59,225 bases of DNA from Candidatus Peribacteria bacterium (GCA_018652265.1 JABICL010000047.1:1-59225), one strand, 5' to 3'; positions 23,083 through 32,225 are shown, numbered from the stretch's first letter. Notes: generated by a model not told the origin, from the sequence alone. A program made the numbers and translations.

Positions 23083-24405
23083 CATTCACTTGGCAGTCAG
23101 AAAAGAATAGCTGGAGGAGCTCTTATACTTGCGACAACACAATTTGGCGCAAGCTTCGCAGGGCTAATACGTGACAGGGTCCTGGCAGGAACCTTTCCTC
23201 CTGGAGTAGATCAGCTAGATACTGTTTCTGTATACATATCTGCATTTAGACCGTCTGACCTTTTGTTCCAGATGTTTGTGATGTCTGCATTTTCTGTCGC
23301 ACTAGTTCCGATGCTCGCATCGCATCTGGCACATGATCGAAAAAAGAATATGGATCAGCTTCTTACAAAAGTTCTTGTAGTTTCTGGAATTGTCTTTGGG
23401 CTATTAGCATTACTGCTTGCAATATTTATGAGAGAGCTTGCTCCTTTGTTTGTAAGTTTTCAGGGAGAGAGCTTGGAGTTATATATAAGGTTTGCAAAAA
23501 TCGCATGTTTTACAAATTTCTTATTTGTAGCTGGTAATGCATTTGGTCAGTATTTGATAGTTAGGCAAACGTACTGGTCTTATGGACTCACTCCAATTAT
23601 ATATACGGTGGGTACAATTGCAGGAGCTATATGGCTGACAGGAGCTTTCGGTCCTTATGGTCCCATATATGGAACGGTCGTAGGTGCTGCGATATATGTT
23701 TTGGTTCGTACGTGGAGTTGTATGAGGCAAGGGTTTAAATTAAGGCTAGAAAAATCAGATGATACAAAAGGGGAGTTAAAGGAAATGGGAATGCTTATGT
23801 TACCTAGAATGATTGCGCTTGGTGCTATGCAGTTTCAGTTACTTCTTTTTGATAAAGTTGCATCTGGCCTTACGCTTGGCTCAGTAACTATAAACGCATA
23901 TGCGAGAAATTTTCAGGCAGCTGCTGTTGGAGTTGTTGGAATCGCCTTGGCTCAATCTAGCTACTCACTTTTAAGTCAGGCAATTGCTCGTGGAGAAATT
24001 TCAAAATTTAAATCAATTTTACGTAAGGGTGCCTTTTTGACTGTTGGATTAACAGTGCCTGCTGCAATCGTGCTTGCATTACTTGCGCGTGTTGCAGCTA
24101 TGATTGTGAATTTGAATGACGCGCAAATAGTTTCTACTTTTGTAATTGCGCTTTCTTTGTATGCAATAAGCATTCCGTTTGAAAGTTTAAATCATCTACT
24201 TCTTCGCGCGGTTTATTCTACCAAGCACACTGCAGTGCCTGCTATGCTGACAGTTATAAATGGTGCATTGGCTATAACATGCGCATGGATATTTGCTCCT
24301 TCTTATGGAGTATTTGCTTTGGCTGTAGGATTTACTGTGGGGCAGATAGTACAGATGGTGGGACTGTGGGGATTTTTGAGGCTTAGGATCAGGAGAATAA
24401 TCTAG
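23065..24405 (+). CDS. murJ: Lipid II flippase MurJ (MviN family)
   Basis: A 446-aa MOP-superfamily membrane protein with about 13-14 helices. It moves the peptidoglycan precursor lipid II across the membrane. Family signs are GLIRDRVLAGTF near the N-terminus, the AFRPSDLLFQMFVMSAFSVA segment and PFESLNHLLLRAVYSTKHT near the end. The start at 23065 gives the usual N-terminus; longer in-frame starts run into the divergent glycosyltransferase. Confidence 0.92.
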   Translation: MIRSIIHSLGSQKRIAGGALILATTQFGASFAGLIRDRVLAGTFPPGVDQLDTVSVYISAFRPSDLLFQMFVMSAFSVALVPMLASHLAHDRKKNMDQLLTKVLVVSGIVFGLLALLLAIFMRELAPLFVSFQGESLELYIRFAKIACFTNFLFVAGNAFGQYLIVRQTYWSYGLTPIIYTVGTIAGAIWLTGAFGPYGPIYGTVVGAAIYVLVRTWSCMRQGFKLRLEKSDDTKGELKEMGMLMLPRMIALGAMQFQLLLFDKVASGLTLGSVTINAYARNFQAAAVGVVGIALAQSSYSLLSQAIARGEISKFKSILRKGAFLTVGLTVPAAIVLALLARVAAMIVNLNDAQIVSTFVIALSLYAISIPFESLNHLLLRAVYSTKHTAVPAMLTVINGALAITCAWIFAPSYGVFALAVGFTVGQIVQMVGLWGFLRLRIRRII

Positions 24406-24450
24406 TATTTTGTTGCAAAAATAAATTTATATGGTTTCATATGGACTACA

Positions 24451-24729
24451 ATGCTAATGAGCAATACGCCAGAAATGAAAAGTAAGAATGTGCTTTTCAA
24501 TAGGCTTGGAGGAATCATTATGAATCAAGGAGTTGCCTCCAATGATGGTCGTGTAGTTAAAATTAGAGGGGCGATCAATGCTGTCATGGGTTTGTCATTT
24601 AATAAGATTAATAGATCAAATGGTGATGATGGAGTGTTTCTGCATGATGATGATAATTCTAATGTAGTGGAAGGAGATGCATTAAAAGATATATTAATTG
24701 CCCTGGAAAATCTGGAAAAGAAAAGTTAG
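24451..24729 (+). CDS. Small protein of unknown function
   Basis: A 92-aa soluble protein with no recognised family, a glycine-rich middle and an acidic DDGVFLHDDDN stretch. The start is uncertain: TACAAT overlaps the first ATG, and ATGs at 24457 and 24472 are also in frame. It is followed by acylphosphatase after 15 nt, with that gene's -10 in the gap. Confidence 0.5.
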   Translation: MLMSNTPEMKSKNVLFNRLGGIIMNQGVASNDGRVVKIRGAINAVMGLSFNKINRSNGDDGVFLHDDDNSNVVEGDALKDILIALENLEKKS

Positions 24730-24732
24730 GTT

Positions 24733-24738
24733 TATAAT
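24733..24738 (+). promoter_or_regulatory. -10 element of acylphosphatase
   Basis: A consensus TATAAT exactly 6 nt before the ATG at 24745. This is one of the clearest leaderless-type starts. Confidence 0.65.
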
Positions 24739-24744
24739 AGATTT

Positions 24745-25014
24745 ATGAAAAGTGTACATTTTGTAATCTCTGGAAAAGTACAAGGAGTTTTCTTTCGGGA
24801 TACTGCAAAACGCATGGCCAGCCAGATTGGTATAAAGGGTTGGATCAGAAATACAGACGATGGAACCATTGAGATTTTGGCTCAAGGTAGTGAGTCGCAA
24901 TTAAGCGAGTTTGAAAGATGGTGTAGAACTGGTCCGCCTATGGCAAAAATAGATTCAGTAGAGAAAGAAGATATGGAATGTGGGGAGTGTGTTTGTTTTG
25001 AGGTTAGGTATTAG
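24745..25014 (+). CDS. acyP: Acylphosphatase
   Basis: Hydrolyses acyl phosphates such as 1,3-bisphosphoglycerate or acetyl phosphate. The 89-aa size is typical. The catalytic Arg18 is in GKVQGVFFRDT and Asn36 is in GWIRNTDDGT, both family signatures. It stands as a single gene with its own -10. Confidence 0.94.
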   Translation: MKSVHFVISGKVQGVFFRDTAKRMASQIGIKGWIRNTDDGTIEILAQGSESQLSEFERWCRTGPPMAKIDSVEKEDMECGECVCFEVRY

Positions 25015-25124
25015 GAGTTTAGTTGGAAATTCCACAGAGTGAATAAGGGGTGATATTTCTTGACACGAGATATCAGACTTTCTTATATTGTTATCCTTTA
25101 TTATTTCAATAAATCCTTATAACA

Positions 25125-25502
25125 ATGAAAAATAAAAGTGCAGAAGGTACAGAATGGAAAAATAGATATGCTCCCAGACCAAAAAATCGTGCAATAAAAA
25201 CGAGTTTTAGACGAGAAAGGCAAGATGACAATGGTTCTTCTTACCAAGTAGAAGATGCTGATCCTAGAGTTGATGTAGTATTGGCATCAATTGTGCCTGA
25301 CTCTTTATATGAAGTTGCATCCGAAGCGATGTTTAGACATTGTGTTGCTTTTTCACAAGCATTTGCAGATGTTTTGGGAGATGCTGATGGATCAGGATTA
25401 ATTCCTGGTGTTTCTGGTAAGCAAAACAAACATGTTGCACCAGCAGATGATAGTTATGAGGTTTATCTAGATGATGATACAGCTCAAAAATTAGAATCTT
25501 AA
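25125..25502 (+). CDS. Protein of unknown function
   Basis: A 125-aa protein with a basic N-terminal about 35 residues (KNRYAPRPKNRAIKTSFRR) that could bind nucleic acid, then an acidic, mixed helical part. No family is recognised. The start has upstream TTATAA/TATAAC-like sequence about 5-10 nt away. Confidence 0.5.
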   Translation: MKNKSAEGTEWKNRYAPRPKNRAIKTSFRRERQDDNGSSYQVEDADPRVDVVLASIVPDSLYEVASEAMFRHCVAFSQAFADVLGDADGSGLIPGVSGKQNKHVAPADDSYEVYLDDDTAQKLES

Positions 25503-25587
25503 TAATCAAATTAGGTAATCACTCATTAATATCTACCATGGATACTTCTTGGTGACTAAACCAAAATAAACATATAAAATAAAACCC

Positions 25588-28011
25588 ATGACTAAATCAC
25601 CTAAAAAAATATCTCGAAATAAGAAAAATATTCTTTGGTTCGATGAACTTAGAATAAAAGACGTTCCTCTCGTAGGAGGAAAAAATGCATCGCTAGGTGA
25701 AATGTATAGCAATCTGAAAAAGAAGGGAGTGCGCGTGCCTTATGGTTTTGCCGTTACTGCACATGCATATTTCGAATTTATAAAAGAAGCAGGAATAGAT
25801 GACGACATAAAAAGAATTTTGAAAGGACTAAATACTCATGATGTAGAAGATCTCGCTCGTCGAGGACAAAAAGTTAGACACACAATTATGGATGCAGAAT
25901 TTCCAGAGTATTTGAAGAAGGAGATATGTGATGCATACGACAAGTTGTGTAAAAAGGAGAAAATGGCACACGTAGATGTAGCTGTTAGATCTTCAGCTAC
26001 TGCAGAGGATCTTCCAGATGCAAGTTTCGCAGGACAACAAGAAACATATTTGAACATAAGAGGTAAATCCCATGTTCTACATGCTTGTAAGCAGTGTGTT
26101 TCATCCTTGTTTACTAATCGTGCAATCTCTTACAGAGAAGACAAAGGATTTGATCATTTCTCTATAGGTCTTTCTGTAACTGTACAGAGAATGGTTCGAT
26201 CTGATACTGGATCTTCTGGAGTTATGTTTTCTATAGATACAGAATCAGGATTTGAAAATGCAGTTCTTATAAACTCTGCATATGGACTTGGAGAATATGT
26301 TGTTAAAGGCGTAGTAAATCCTGATGAATTTTATGTTTTCAAACCAACTCTCAAACAAGGTAAAAAACCAATTCTAAAAAGAATGATTGGATCAAAGAAA
26401 AAGAAATTGGTTTACTCAGGAGAGGGGAATAATCCAACAGAAGAAAAATCAGTATCGCTTATAGATAGGAAAAAGTTTTCTATAACAGATGATCATGTAA
26501 TCCAGCTCGCTAAATGGGCATGCATAGTAGAAGATCACTACAAGAAGCCTATGGATATGGAATGGGCATTGGATGGAAGAACAAAACAACTCTTCATGGT
26601 GCAGGCGCGCCCAGAGACAGTTCATTCATTGAAATCAGGTGATGTTCTAGAAGAATATTCTATGAAGGAGAGATCAAAAGTTATTACAAAAGGTTATGCA
26701 GTAGGAGCAAAGATAGGAGTAGGTAAGGCTCGTGTTATAGAAGACGTGAAAGACATGGTAAAGTTTCAAAAAGGCGAGGTTCTAATTACAGACATTACAG
26801 ATCAAGATGGGGAGCCTATTATGAAAATTGCATCTGCAATTGTTACAGACAAAGGAGGAAGAACCTCTCATGCTGCTATTGTTTCTCGTGAACTTGGCAT
26901 CCCTGCAGTTGTAGGATGTGAAGATGCAACAGAAGTTATAAAAACTGGAAAAGAAATAACAGTAAGTTGTGCAGAAGGTGAAGTAGGAAGAGTTTATGAT
27001 AAGAAGCTTGCTTTCAAAATAAAGAAAACTAATATCAAGAATCTAAAAAGACCAAAGACTCAGATAAAGATGAATGTAGGAACTCCGGATGTTGCCTTTG
27101 GCGCATCATTCATTCCAAACGATGGAGTAGGACTTGCGAGAGAAGAATTTATAGTGGCAGAAGCAGTAGGTGTGCATCCTCTGGCTCTAATGGAATACAA
27201 GAAGCAGCCAAAGAAAATTCGTGAACAGATAAAGAAGAAGATAGAAGGATATGATTCACCACAAGATTTCTTCGTTTCTAAGTTAGCAGAAGGAGTAGGA
27301 ATGATTGCTGGAGCTTTCTATCCAAAAGAAGTAATAGTTAGACTTTCTGATTTCAAAACAAATGAATATGCAACGATGCTTGGCGGAGAGAAGTATGAGC
27401 CACAGGAAGAAAATCCAATGATTGGATGGAGAGGTGCTTCTAGGTATTACGATGATTCATTCAAAGAAGCTTTTGCTATGGAGTGTAAAGCTATGAAAAA
27501 AGTAAGAGATGAAATGGGACTTACAAATCTAAAGATCATGGTTCCATTTTGTAGGACTGTAGAAGAAGGAAAGAAAGTTATAGCTCAGATGTCTAAGCAT
27601 GGTCTTAAACAGGGTAAAGATGGCCTGGAAATTTATGTAATGTGTGAGATTCCAGCAAATGTAGTTCTTGCAGAAGAATTTGCAAAAGTATTCGATGGAT
27701 TTTCTATAGGATCAAATGATCTTACCCAGCTTACCCTTGGGGTTGATCGCGATTCTCATCTGGTTGCACATGTGTTTGATGAGAGAAATGATGCTGTTAA
27801 GTGGATGGTGACTCATGCGATCAAGATGGCTAAGAAGAACAAATGTAAGATCGGTATCTGTGGACAGGGTCCATCTGATCATCCAGATTTTGCAGCATTC
27901 TTAGTTGAGCAGGGGATAGATTCTATGTCTCTAAATCCAGATACAGTGATCAAGACTACGCTTATGATTCTGGAGAAAGAGAAGAAATTGAAGAGGAAGA
28001 AAAAAAGATAG
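25588..28011 (+). CDS. ppsA: Phosphoenolpyruvate synthase
   Basis: Converts pyruvate, ATP and water to PEP, AMP and phosphate, a gluconeogenic step. The N-terminal ATP-binding domain starts with LVGGKNASLGEMY and has VAVRSSATAEDLPDASFAGQ. The swivelling domain has the phospho-His motif GGRTSHAAIVSRELGIPAVVG. The C-terminal PEP/pyruvate barrel ends with ICGQGPSDHP, which contains the catalytic Cys. The 807-aa length is normal. Together with enolase at 40892 it points to a working lower glycolysis/gluconeogenesis. Confidence 0.96.
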   Translation: MTKSPKKISRNKKNILWFDELRIKDVPLVGGKNASLGEMYSNLKKKGVRVPYGFAVTAHAYFEFIKEAGIDDDIKRILKGLNTHDVEDLARRGQKVRHTIMDAEFPEYLKKEICDAYDKLCKKEKMAHVDVAVRSSATAEDLPDASFAGQQETYLNIRGKSHVLHACKQCVSSLFTNRAISYREDKGFDHFSIGLSVTVQRMVRSDTGSSGVMFSIDTESGFENAVLINSAYGLGEYVVKGVVNPDEFYVFKPTLKQGKKPILKRMIGSKKKKLVYSGEGNNPTEEKSVSLIDRKKFSITDDHVIQLAKWACIVEDHYKKPMDMEWALDGRTKQLFMVQARPETVHSLKSGDVLEEYSMKERSKVITKGYAVGAKIGVGKARVIEDVKDMVKFQKGEVLITDITDQDGEPIMKIASAIVTDKGGRTSHAAIVSRELGIPAVVGCEDATEVIKTGKEITVSCAEGEVGRVYDKKLAFKIKKTNIKNLKRPKTQIKMNVGTPDVAFGASFIPNDGVGLAREEFIVAEAVGVHPLALMEYKKQPKKIREQIKKKIEGYDSPQDFFVSKLAEGVGMIAGAFYPKEVIVRLSDFKTNEYATMLGGEKYEPQEENPMIGWRGASRYYDDSFKEAFAMECKAMKKVRDEMGLTNLKIMVPFCRTVEEGKKVIAQMSKHGLKQGKDGLEIYVMCEIPANVVLAEEFAKVFDGFSIGSNDLTQLTLGVDRDSHLVAHVFDERNDAVKWMVTHAIKMAKKNKCKIGICGQGPSDHPDFAAFLVEQGIDSMSLNPDTVIKTTLMILEKEKKLKRKKKR

Positions 28012-28082
28012 ATATTGTGAATTGTAATGCGGGAATTTTGTTGACTTCTTTTTTATGAAGGGTAGTTTTACAAGTATTGAAA

Positions 28083-28162
28083 GCCTCTCAACTCGTTGTG
28101 CTTTCCTCGAGCATCAGCCTGTGGCTGATGTCGAGAGGCAGCACAACTCGCTCGAGGAAAGC
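28083..28162. repeat. Family B palindrome (80-bp form), reverse orientation
   Basis: GCCTCTCAACTCGTTGTGC, TTTCCTCGA, a tip hairpin ATCAGCC/GGCTGAT, TCGAGAGGCAGCACAAC, CTCGAGGAAAGC. It is the reverse complement of the copies at 29934 and 30676 except for the tip. Its right end is directly followed by TATAAC, which may serve as the -10 of the glutamate dehydrogenase gene 11 nt downstream. Confidence 0.85.
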
Positions 28163-28179
28163 TATAACTTCTAAACTCA

Positions 28180-29511
28180 ATGATGAATACCACATTAATG
28201 AATAATCAGCAGACAAAAGTTGATACACCTTATACAAGATTTCTTACGACTCTAAATGCAGTACTAGATCACATGAATGCAGATGAAGAAGTTCGTGCAA
28301 TATTTGAACATCCACAACATATTCATAAAAAAACTGTATCTCTTATGCGTGATGATGGATCTACTGAAGATTATCCTGCTTTTCGTGTTCAATTTAATAA
28401 TGCTAGAGGTCCATACAAAGGTGGAATTAGATTTCATCCAGAAGCAGATCTAGAAGAAGTAAAAGCATTGTCTGCTCTTATGGCTATAAAAACCGCTGTT
28501 GTAGATGTGCCTTTTGGAGGAGCGAAAGGAGGAATTCAGTGTGAGCCAAAGGGCATGAGTCGAAAAGAATTAGAAGCACTGTCTCGTGAATATATTCGTG
28601 TGATGGGAGATGCCATAGGTCCTTACACAGATTGTCCAGCTCCAGATGTAAATACAAATTCTATGATAATGGGATGGATGAGAGATGAGTATGAAACTAT
28701 TTCGGGAGTATTTTCTCCTGGCGTAGTAACTGGAAAGCCTCTCGAATATGGTGGATCACAAGGTAGGGATGAAGCGACTGCTAGAGGTGGATTTTTTGTT
28801 CTAGAAGAAGTCTTGGAAAGAGCTGCTATAGATCCTTCTGAGCAGCGAGTTGCAATACAAGGCTTTGGAAATGCTGGTGCTGCGATTGCACAATTCTTAC
28901 ACGAGAAAGGATATACAATTGTTGCCCTCTCAGATTCCAAAGGTGGTATTTATAGTAGAGAGGGAATAGATCCTTTTCGTATAAATAAATATAAGAAAAA
29001 GACAGGACAAGTTCGCGGACTTTACTGTGAAGAATCTATATGTGATGCAGGTCGTATGCAGGCAGATGGAATAGAGCTCATATCTCCAAAAGACATAATT
29101 ACTTGTGATTGTGACATTCTAGTTCCAGCAGCACTTGATAATGTGATAACCGCACGTAATGCTGGAGACATAAAAGCAGAATTTATTCTAGAACTTGCAA
29201 ATGGCCCTACTACTCCAGAGGCAGATGCAATTCTAGAAAAGAAAGGAGTGCGTGTAATTCCAGATGTTCTAGCAAATGCTGGAGGTGTGACTGTAAGTTA
29301 CTTCGAATGGACACAAGGAAGATCAGGAGAACAGTGGACTGCAGATAGAGTAGATAGTGAATTGAAGAGAATAATCTTGGGTGCTTACAGAGAAGTAAGA
29401 CGTGAGGCACGTCGCGAAGGACTTAGTTATAGGCATGCAGCATTCCTTCTTGGAATAAAGAGGATGCTTAAAACTATGAGGGTAAGAGGTTGGTGTAATG
29501 GAAGCTGCTGA
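28180..29511 (+). CDS. gdhA: Glutamate dehydrogenase (Glu/Leu/Phe/Val family)
   Basis: Oxidative deamination of glutamate to 2-oxoglutarate, or the reverse. The 443-aa protein shows GPYKGGIRFHPEADLEEV, the catalytic-lysine motif PFGGAKGGI, CPAPDVNTNS, then the Rossmann stretch VAIQGFGNAG. The coenzyme preference cannot be read with confidence. The first two codons are both ATG. It ends in TGA and is followed by a family I palindrome. Confidence 0.94.
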   Translation: MMNTTLMNNQQTKVDTPYTRFLTTLNAVLDHMNADEEVRAIFEHPQHIHKKTVSLMRDDGSTEDYPAFRVQFNNARGPYKGGIRFHPEADLEEVKALSALMAIKTAVVDVPFGGAKGGIQCEPKGMSRKELEALSREYIRVMGDAIGPYTDCPAPDVNTNSMIMGWMRDEYETISGVFSPGVVTGKPLEYGGSQGRDEATARGGFFVLEEVLERAAIDPSEQRVAIQGFGNAGAAIAQFLHEKGYTIVALSDSKGGIYSREGIDPFRINKYKKKTGQVRGLYCEESICDAGRMQADGIELISPKDIITCDCDILVPAALDNVITARNAGDIKAEFILELANGPTTPEADAILEKKGVRVIPDVLANAGGVTVSYFEWTQGRSGEQWTADRVDSELKRIILGAYREVRREARREGLSYRHAAFLLGIKRMLKTMRVRGWCNGSC

Positions 29512-29520
29512 TTCTTGAGA

Positions 29521-29640
29521 GGTACGCTCGCTCGCTTAAGGCGGTATATGCGACGAAATCGAGTGTAACCCATTACTGTTTATTACTTATCAGAGGTTAC
29601 AGTCGATTTCTTACGCAAAATACCGCCTGCTCGCTTGCTT
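29521..29640. repeat. Family I structured palindrome, copy 1
   Basis: GGTACGCTCGCTCGCTTAAG at the left and CCTGCTCGCTTGCT at the right. The stem GGCGGTAT/ATACCGCC is followed inward by GCG/CGC, an asymmetric internal loop (AC against TTA), GAAATCGA/TCGATTTC and an inner GTAACC/GGTTAC. Copies at 51308 and 52104 keep the asymmetric loop while the helices change. It lies 9 nt after the gdhA stop. Confidence 0.85.
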
Positions 29641-29679
29641 TCTCTGGTATCAGATTAAATCTCCTGCTAATTTACTCAC

Positions 29680-30675
29680 ATGTACGACACAGCAATTATT
29701 GGTCTTGGGTGTGCGGGATATACAACCGCGATTTACTCTGCCAGATACAAATTAAAAACTCTTATAGTAGGTGCCCAAGAAGGAGGAATGGGTATGTCTG
29801 CTGCTGATGTAGGTAATTGGCCAGGAGATATAGAAGTACGTGGTCCTGATTTAATGGAGAGATTCAAAAATCATGCTACTAGTTTTTCTGATGTGGAGAT
29901 GAAACTGAGTAAGGTAGAGAAGATAGAGAAGGCGCTTTCCTCGACCGAGTTGTGCTGCCTCTCGACGTCCGCCAATGGGCGGACGCTCGAGGAAAGCACA
30001 ACGAGTGGAGAGGCTGATGAGATTTTTAAGCTAACTCTCGAAGGAGGTGAAGAGTGCGAGGCAAAATCAATAGTTTTTGCAACTGGATCAAATAAGAGGC
30101 ATCTAGGAACTCCTGGAGAAGAGGAGTTCTCTGGAAAAGGTGTCACGTATTGTGCAACCTGTGATGCTTTTTTCTATAGAGGTAAAGACGTTGCAGTTAT
30201 AGGAGGAGGAGACAGTGCAGTAGAAGGCGCTGCTATTGCTGCTCAATCATGCAATAAGGTTTATTTGATACATAGGCGCAATGAATTTCGTGCGGAGCCT
30301 TACTGGGTGGATGAAATGGAGAAAAGAGATAACATCGTCATGGTTCTAGAGCGAAATGTGACTGAGATTCTTGGGGATGGGAAAGTAACTGGTGTGAAGC
30401 TAGATAAAGAGTTCGAAGGAAAGGATGTGATAGACGTAGAAGGTGTGTTTATAGAAGTAGGTTCAAATCCTGCTTCTGATATTGCAAAAGATCTTGGTTG
30501 TGATTTGGATGAAAGGGGATTTGTAAAAGTTGGAGCAGATCAAGCTACTAGCGTAAACGGTGTGTTTGCTGCTGGAGATGTATCTGATGCGAGTAATCAC
30601 TTTGCTCAATTTGCTACTGCTGCAGGAGAGGGTGCTGTAGCGGCAAATAGTGTGTTTACGTATTTGCAAAAATAA
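29680..30675 (+). CDS. trxB: Thioredoxin reductase with in-frame repeat insertion
   Basis: A flavoenzyme passing electrons from NADPH to thioredoxin. The FAD-binding GLGCAGYTTAIYSARY is near the N-terminus, the redox pair is Cys158-A-T-Cys161, the NADPH-binding motif VIGGGDSAVEGA follows, and the C-terminal FAD motif is GVFAAGDVSD. The length of 331 aa is about 25 above usual because residues 85-112 (ALSSTELCCLSTSANGRTLE and on) are encoded by an 81-bp family B palindrome. The insert lies in the FAD domain and adds two extra cysteines. TAATTT lies 6 nt before the ATG. Confidence 0.95.
   Translation: MYDTAIIGLGCAGYTTAIYSARYKLKTLIVGAQEGGMGMSAADVGNWPGDIEVRGPDLMERFKNHATSFSDVEMKLSKVEKIEKALSSTELCCLSTSANGRTLEESTTSGEADEIFKLTLEGGEECEAKSIVFATGSNKRHLGTPGEEEFSGKGVTYCATCDAFFYRGKDVAVIGGGDSAVEGAAIAAQSCNKVYLIHRRNEFRAEPYWVDEMEKRDNIVMVLERNVTEILGDGKVTGVKLDKEFEGKDVIDVEGVFIEVGSNPASDIAKDLGCDLDERGFVKVGADQATSVNGVFAAGDVSDASNHFAQFATAAGEGAVAANSVFTYLQK
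29934..30014. repeat. Family B palindrome (81 bp) inside trxB
   Basis: GCTTTCCTCGACCGAG, TTGTGCTGCCTCTCGA, the tip GTCCGCC/GGCGGAC, then CTCGAGGAAAGCACAACGAG and TGGAGAGGC. It is nearly identical to the copy just after the same gene (30676-30755) except for the tip hairpin. 81 bp equals exactly 27 codons. Confidence 0.9.
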
Positions 30676-30755
30676 GCTTTCCTCGACCGAGTTGTGCTGC
30701 CTCTCGACTTTCGCCTACGGCGAAAGCTCGAGGAAAGCACAACGAGTGGAGAGGC
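30676..30755. repeat. Family B palindrome (80-bp form) abutting the trxB stop
   Basis: It begins at the base after the TAA stop. The arms match the 29934 copy; the tip is TTTCGCC/GGCGAAA instead of GTCCGCC/GGCGGAC. Both are in the same orientation, 660 bp apart. Confidence 0.9.
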
Positions 30756-30784
30756 ATTGTTTCTAATAAGCTATACTTTCCGCC

Positions 30785-31672
30785 ATGTGGCTTTTATTTG
30801 CTGTTATTGGCAATGTGTTATGGTCGATATCCGATATTTCACAATCGATGATTGTTCATCGTTACGAAAAAGATCCAATATCAATTTCGTGGATTCAGAG
30901 CATTTTTGAGATTGTGTTACTTGCTACTGCTGCAATATTTATGGATGTTCAATCTGAGTGGATTTTACAATTCGCAGTTGCTGGCGTGTTTGGATATTTG
31001 GGATTTATAATGTTTTTCTTTGTGATACATCGTGTTGATGTTTCAGTTTTGAATGCTGCGTGGGCATTTCAAGCCGTTTTTATTTGTGCTGCAAGTTTTG
31101 TATTTTTTCAGGAAACATGGTCAATTTCGCAGAGCATAGGGGCAATATTAATATTTATAGGTGTATTAATATTATCTTATTGGCATAAGCATGTATCTAT
31201 ACTGCATACAATTCTTTTACTATCTGGTCTTGGGTTGTTATATGCACCGTTCTTTGTCATACAAAAGGCAGCATTACTTAATGGCGAGAGTATTTATGCA
31301 ACATTTTTCTGGCCAGCATTTATGGCAAAAATAATTGCATTTACTTTTCCATTGTTTCGTAACACGTGTCGTAAAAATATATATCGTATGCTTCCACGAA
31401 TTAACATATGGTTTCTTTTATTAAATGTGATTGCAACATTTAGTAGTATTTTAGGATTTTTCTTTATGACTAATGCATATGCTGTTGGCTTAGCATCACT
31501 TGTTGCAGTTACAGAGAACATGCAGCCATTCTGTGTCATTTTCTTGGCATGGTTAGTTGCTTTCCTTGTACCAAAATGTGCTCCTAGAGAATTGCTAACC
31601 ATACAATCTGTTCAGGTTAAACTCGTAAGCTTTTTGATTGTGTTTGTTGGGTTGGGATTGTTGAGTGTCTGA
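30785..31672 (+). CDS. EamA-type (drug/metabolite) transporter
   Basis: A 295-aa protein with ten predicted membrane helices in two five-helix repeats, the layout of EamA/DMT transporters. The first half has SWIQSIFEIV and VDVSVLNAAWAFQAVF, the second NAYAVGLASLVAVTENMQPF at the same relative place. The substrate is unknown. TATACT lies 7 nt before the ATG. It ends in TGA. Confidence 0.8.
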   Translation: MWLLFAVIGNVLWSISDISQSMIVHRYEKDPISISWIQSIFEIVLLATAAIFMDVQSEWILQFAVAGVFGYLGFIMFFFVIHRVDVSVLNAAWAFQAVFICAASFVFFQETWSISQSIGAILIFIGVLILSYWHKHVSILHTILLLSGLGLLYAPFFVIQKAALLNGESIYATFFWPAFMAKIIAFTFPLFRNTCRKNIYRMLPRINIWFLLLNVIATFSSILGFFFMTNAYAVGLASLVAVTENMQPFCVIFLAWLVAFLVPKCAPRELLTIQSVQVKLVSFLIVFVGLGLLSV

Positions 31673-31721
31673 GAGGCAATATGCCCATTTAACTGTTTCA
31701 GAGTGAGTTAGGACATGTTTT

Positions 31722-31973
31722 ATGCGTACTTTTCCTTGCAGATATCCAAAAAATCACTATCCTATGCAGGCTATGCCACGTGGAAAACGCACAGTTTTTG
31801 CCGGATTCTGTAAAGAATGTAACCGCCGTAACAGGACGGTACGTTTGCACAGACAGAAAGCTAATGTCTCCTGGAAGGACTTTGGTCCTACAGATGGGAA
31901 GTATTCTAAGTACTGTTCAGTATGTAAAAAAAGAACAGATATTAAGCTGAAAGAAGAGAGACATAGTAAATAG
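31722..31973 (+). CDS. Small basic zinc-ribbon protein
   Basis: An 83-aa, strongly basic protein with two CxxC knuckles, Cys30/Cys33 (FCKECN) and Cys65/Cys68 (YCSVCK), expected to bind one zinc. The charge suggests nucleic-acid or ribosome binding. It is not a recognisable ribosomal protein: spacing and ends do not fit bL33 or bL36. No good -10 is seen at the usual distance, so the start is less certain. Confidence 0.55.
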   Translation: MRTFPCRYPKNHYPMQAMPRGKRTVFAGFCKECNRRNRTVRLHRQKANVSWKDFGPTDGKYSKYCSVCKKRTDIKLKEERHSK

Positions 31974-32118
31974 AGCCTTAATAAATTTGCCTAAAATAAA
32001 CACTTTTCAGTTTTATTAATAAATATTTTTCTGATAGATTTATCAGTAGGATCACTTTTATTTATAGAGGTATGACCGTCGTGAAAGAGTAAAAATCCTG
32101 CTATGAATAGTGGTCTTA

Positions 32119-32153
32119 GCCCGGTGCAATGAGATTGCACCGGGCGTCTTTTT
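32119..32153 (+). terminator. Strong intrinsic terminator
   Basis: A 12-bp perfect GC-rich stem GCCCGGTGCAAT/ATTGCACCGGGC with the loop GAG, then GTCTTTTT. The T-run is on the plus strand. The sequence between it and the zinc-ribbon gene shows no coding frame. Confidence 0.88.
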
Positions 32154-32225
32154 AATATCAGCCCCGTACCAGTCGCGCACTTCGTGTACTCCGGTACAGG
32201 GCCCAATATCTTGCGACTCACTGCG

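Noticed and set aside
28083-30755. CRISPR array from regularly spaced family B copies
   Set aside because: The copies are palindromic, in both orientations, separated by whole genes, and have no uniform spacers or cas genes.
31722-31973. Ribosomal protein bL33 or bL36
   Set aside because: It has two CxxC pairs, but the spacing, length and flanking sequence do not fit either family.
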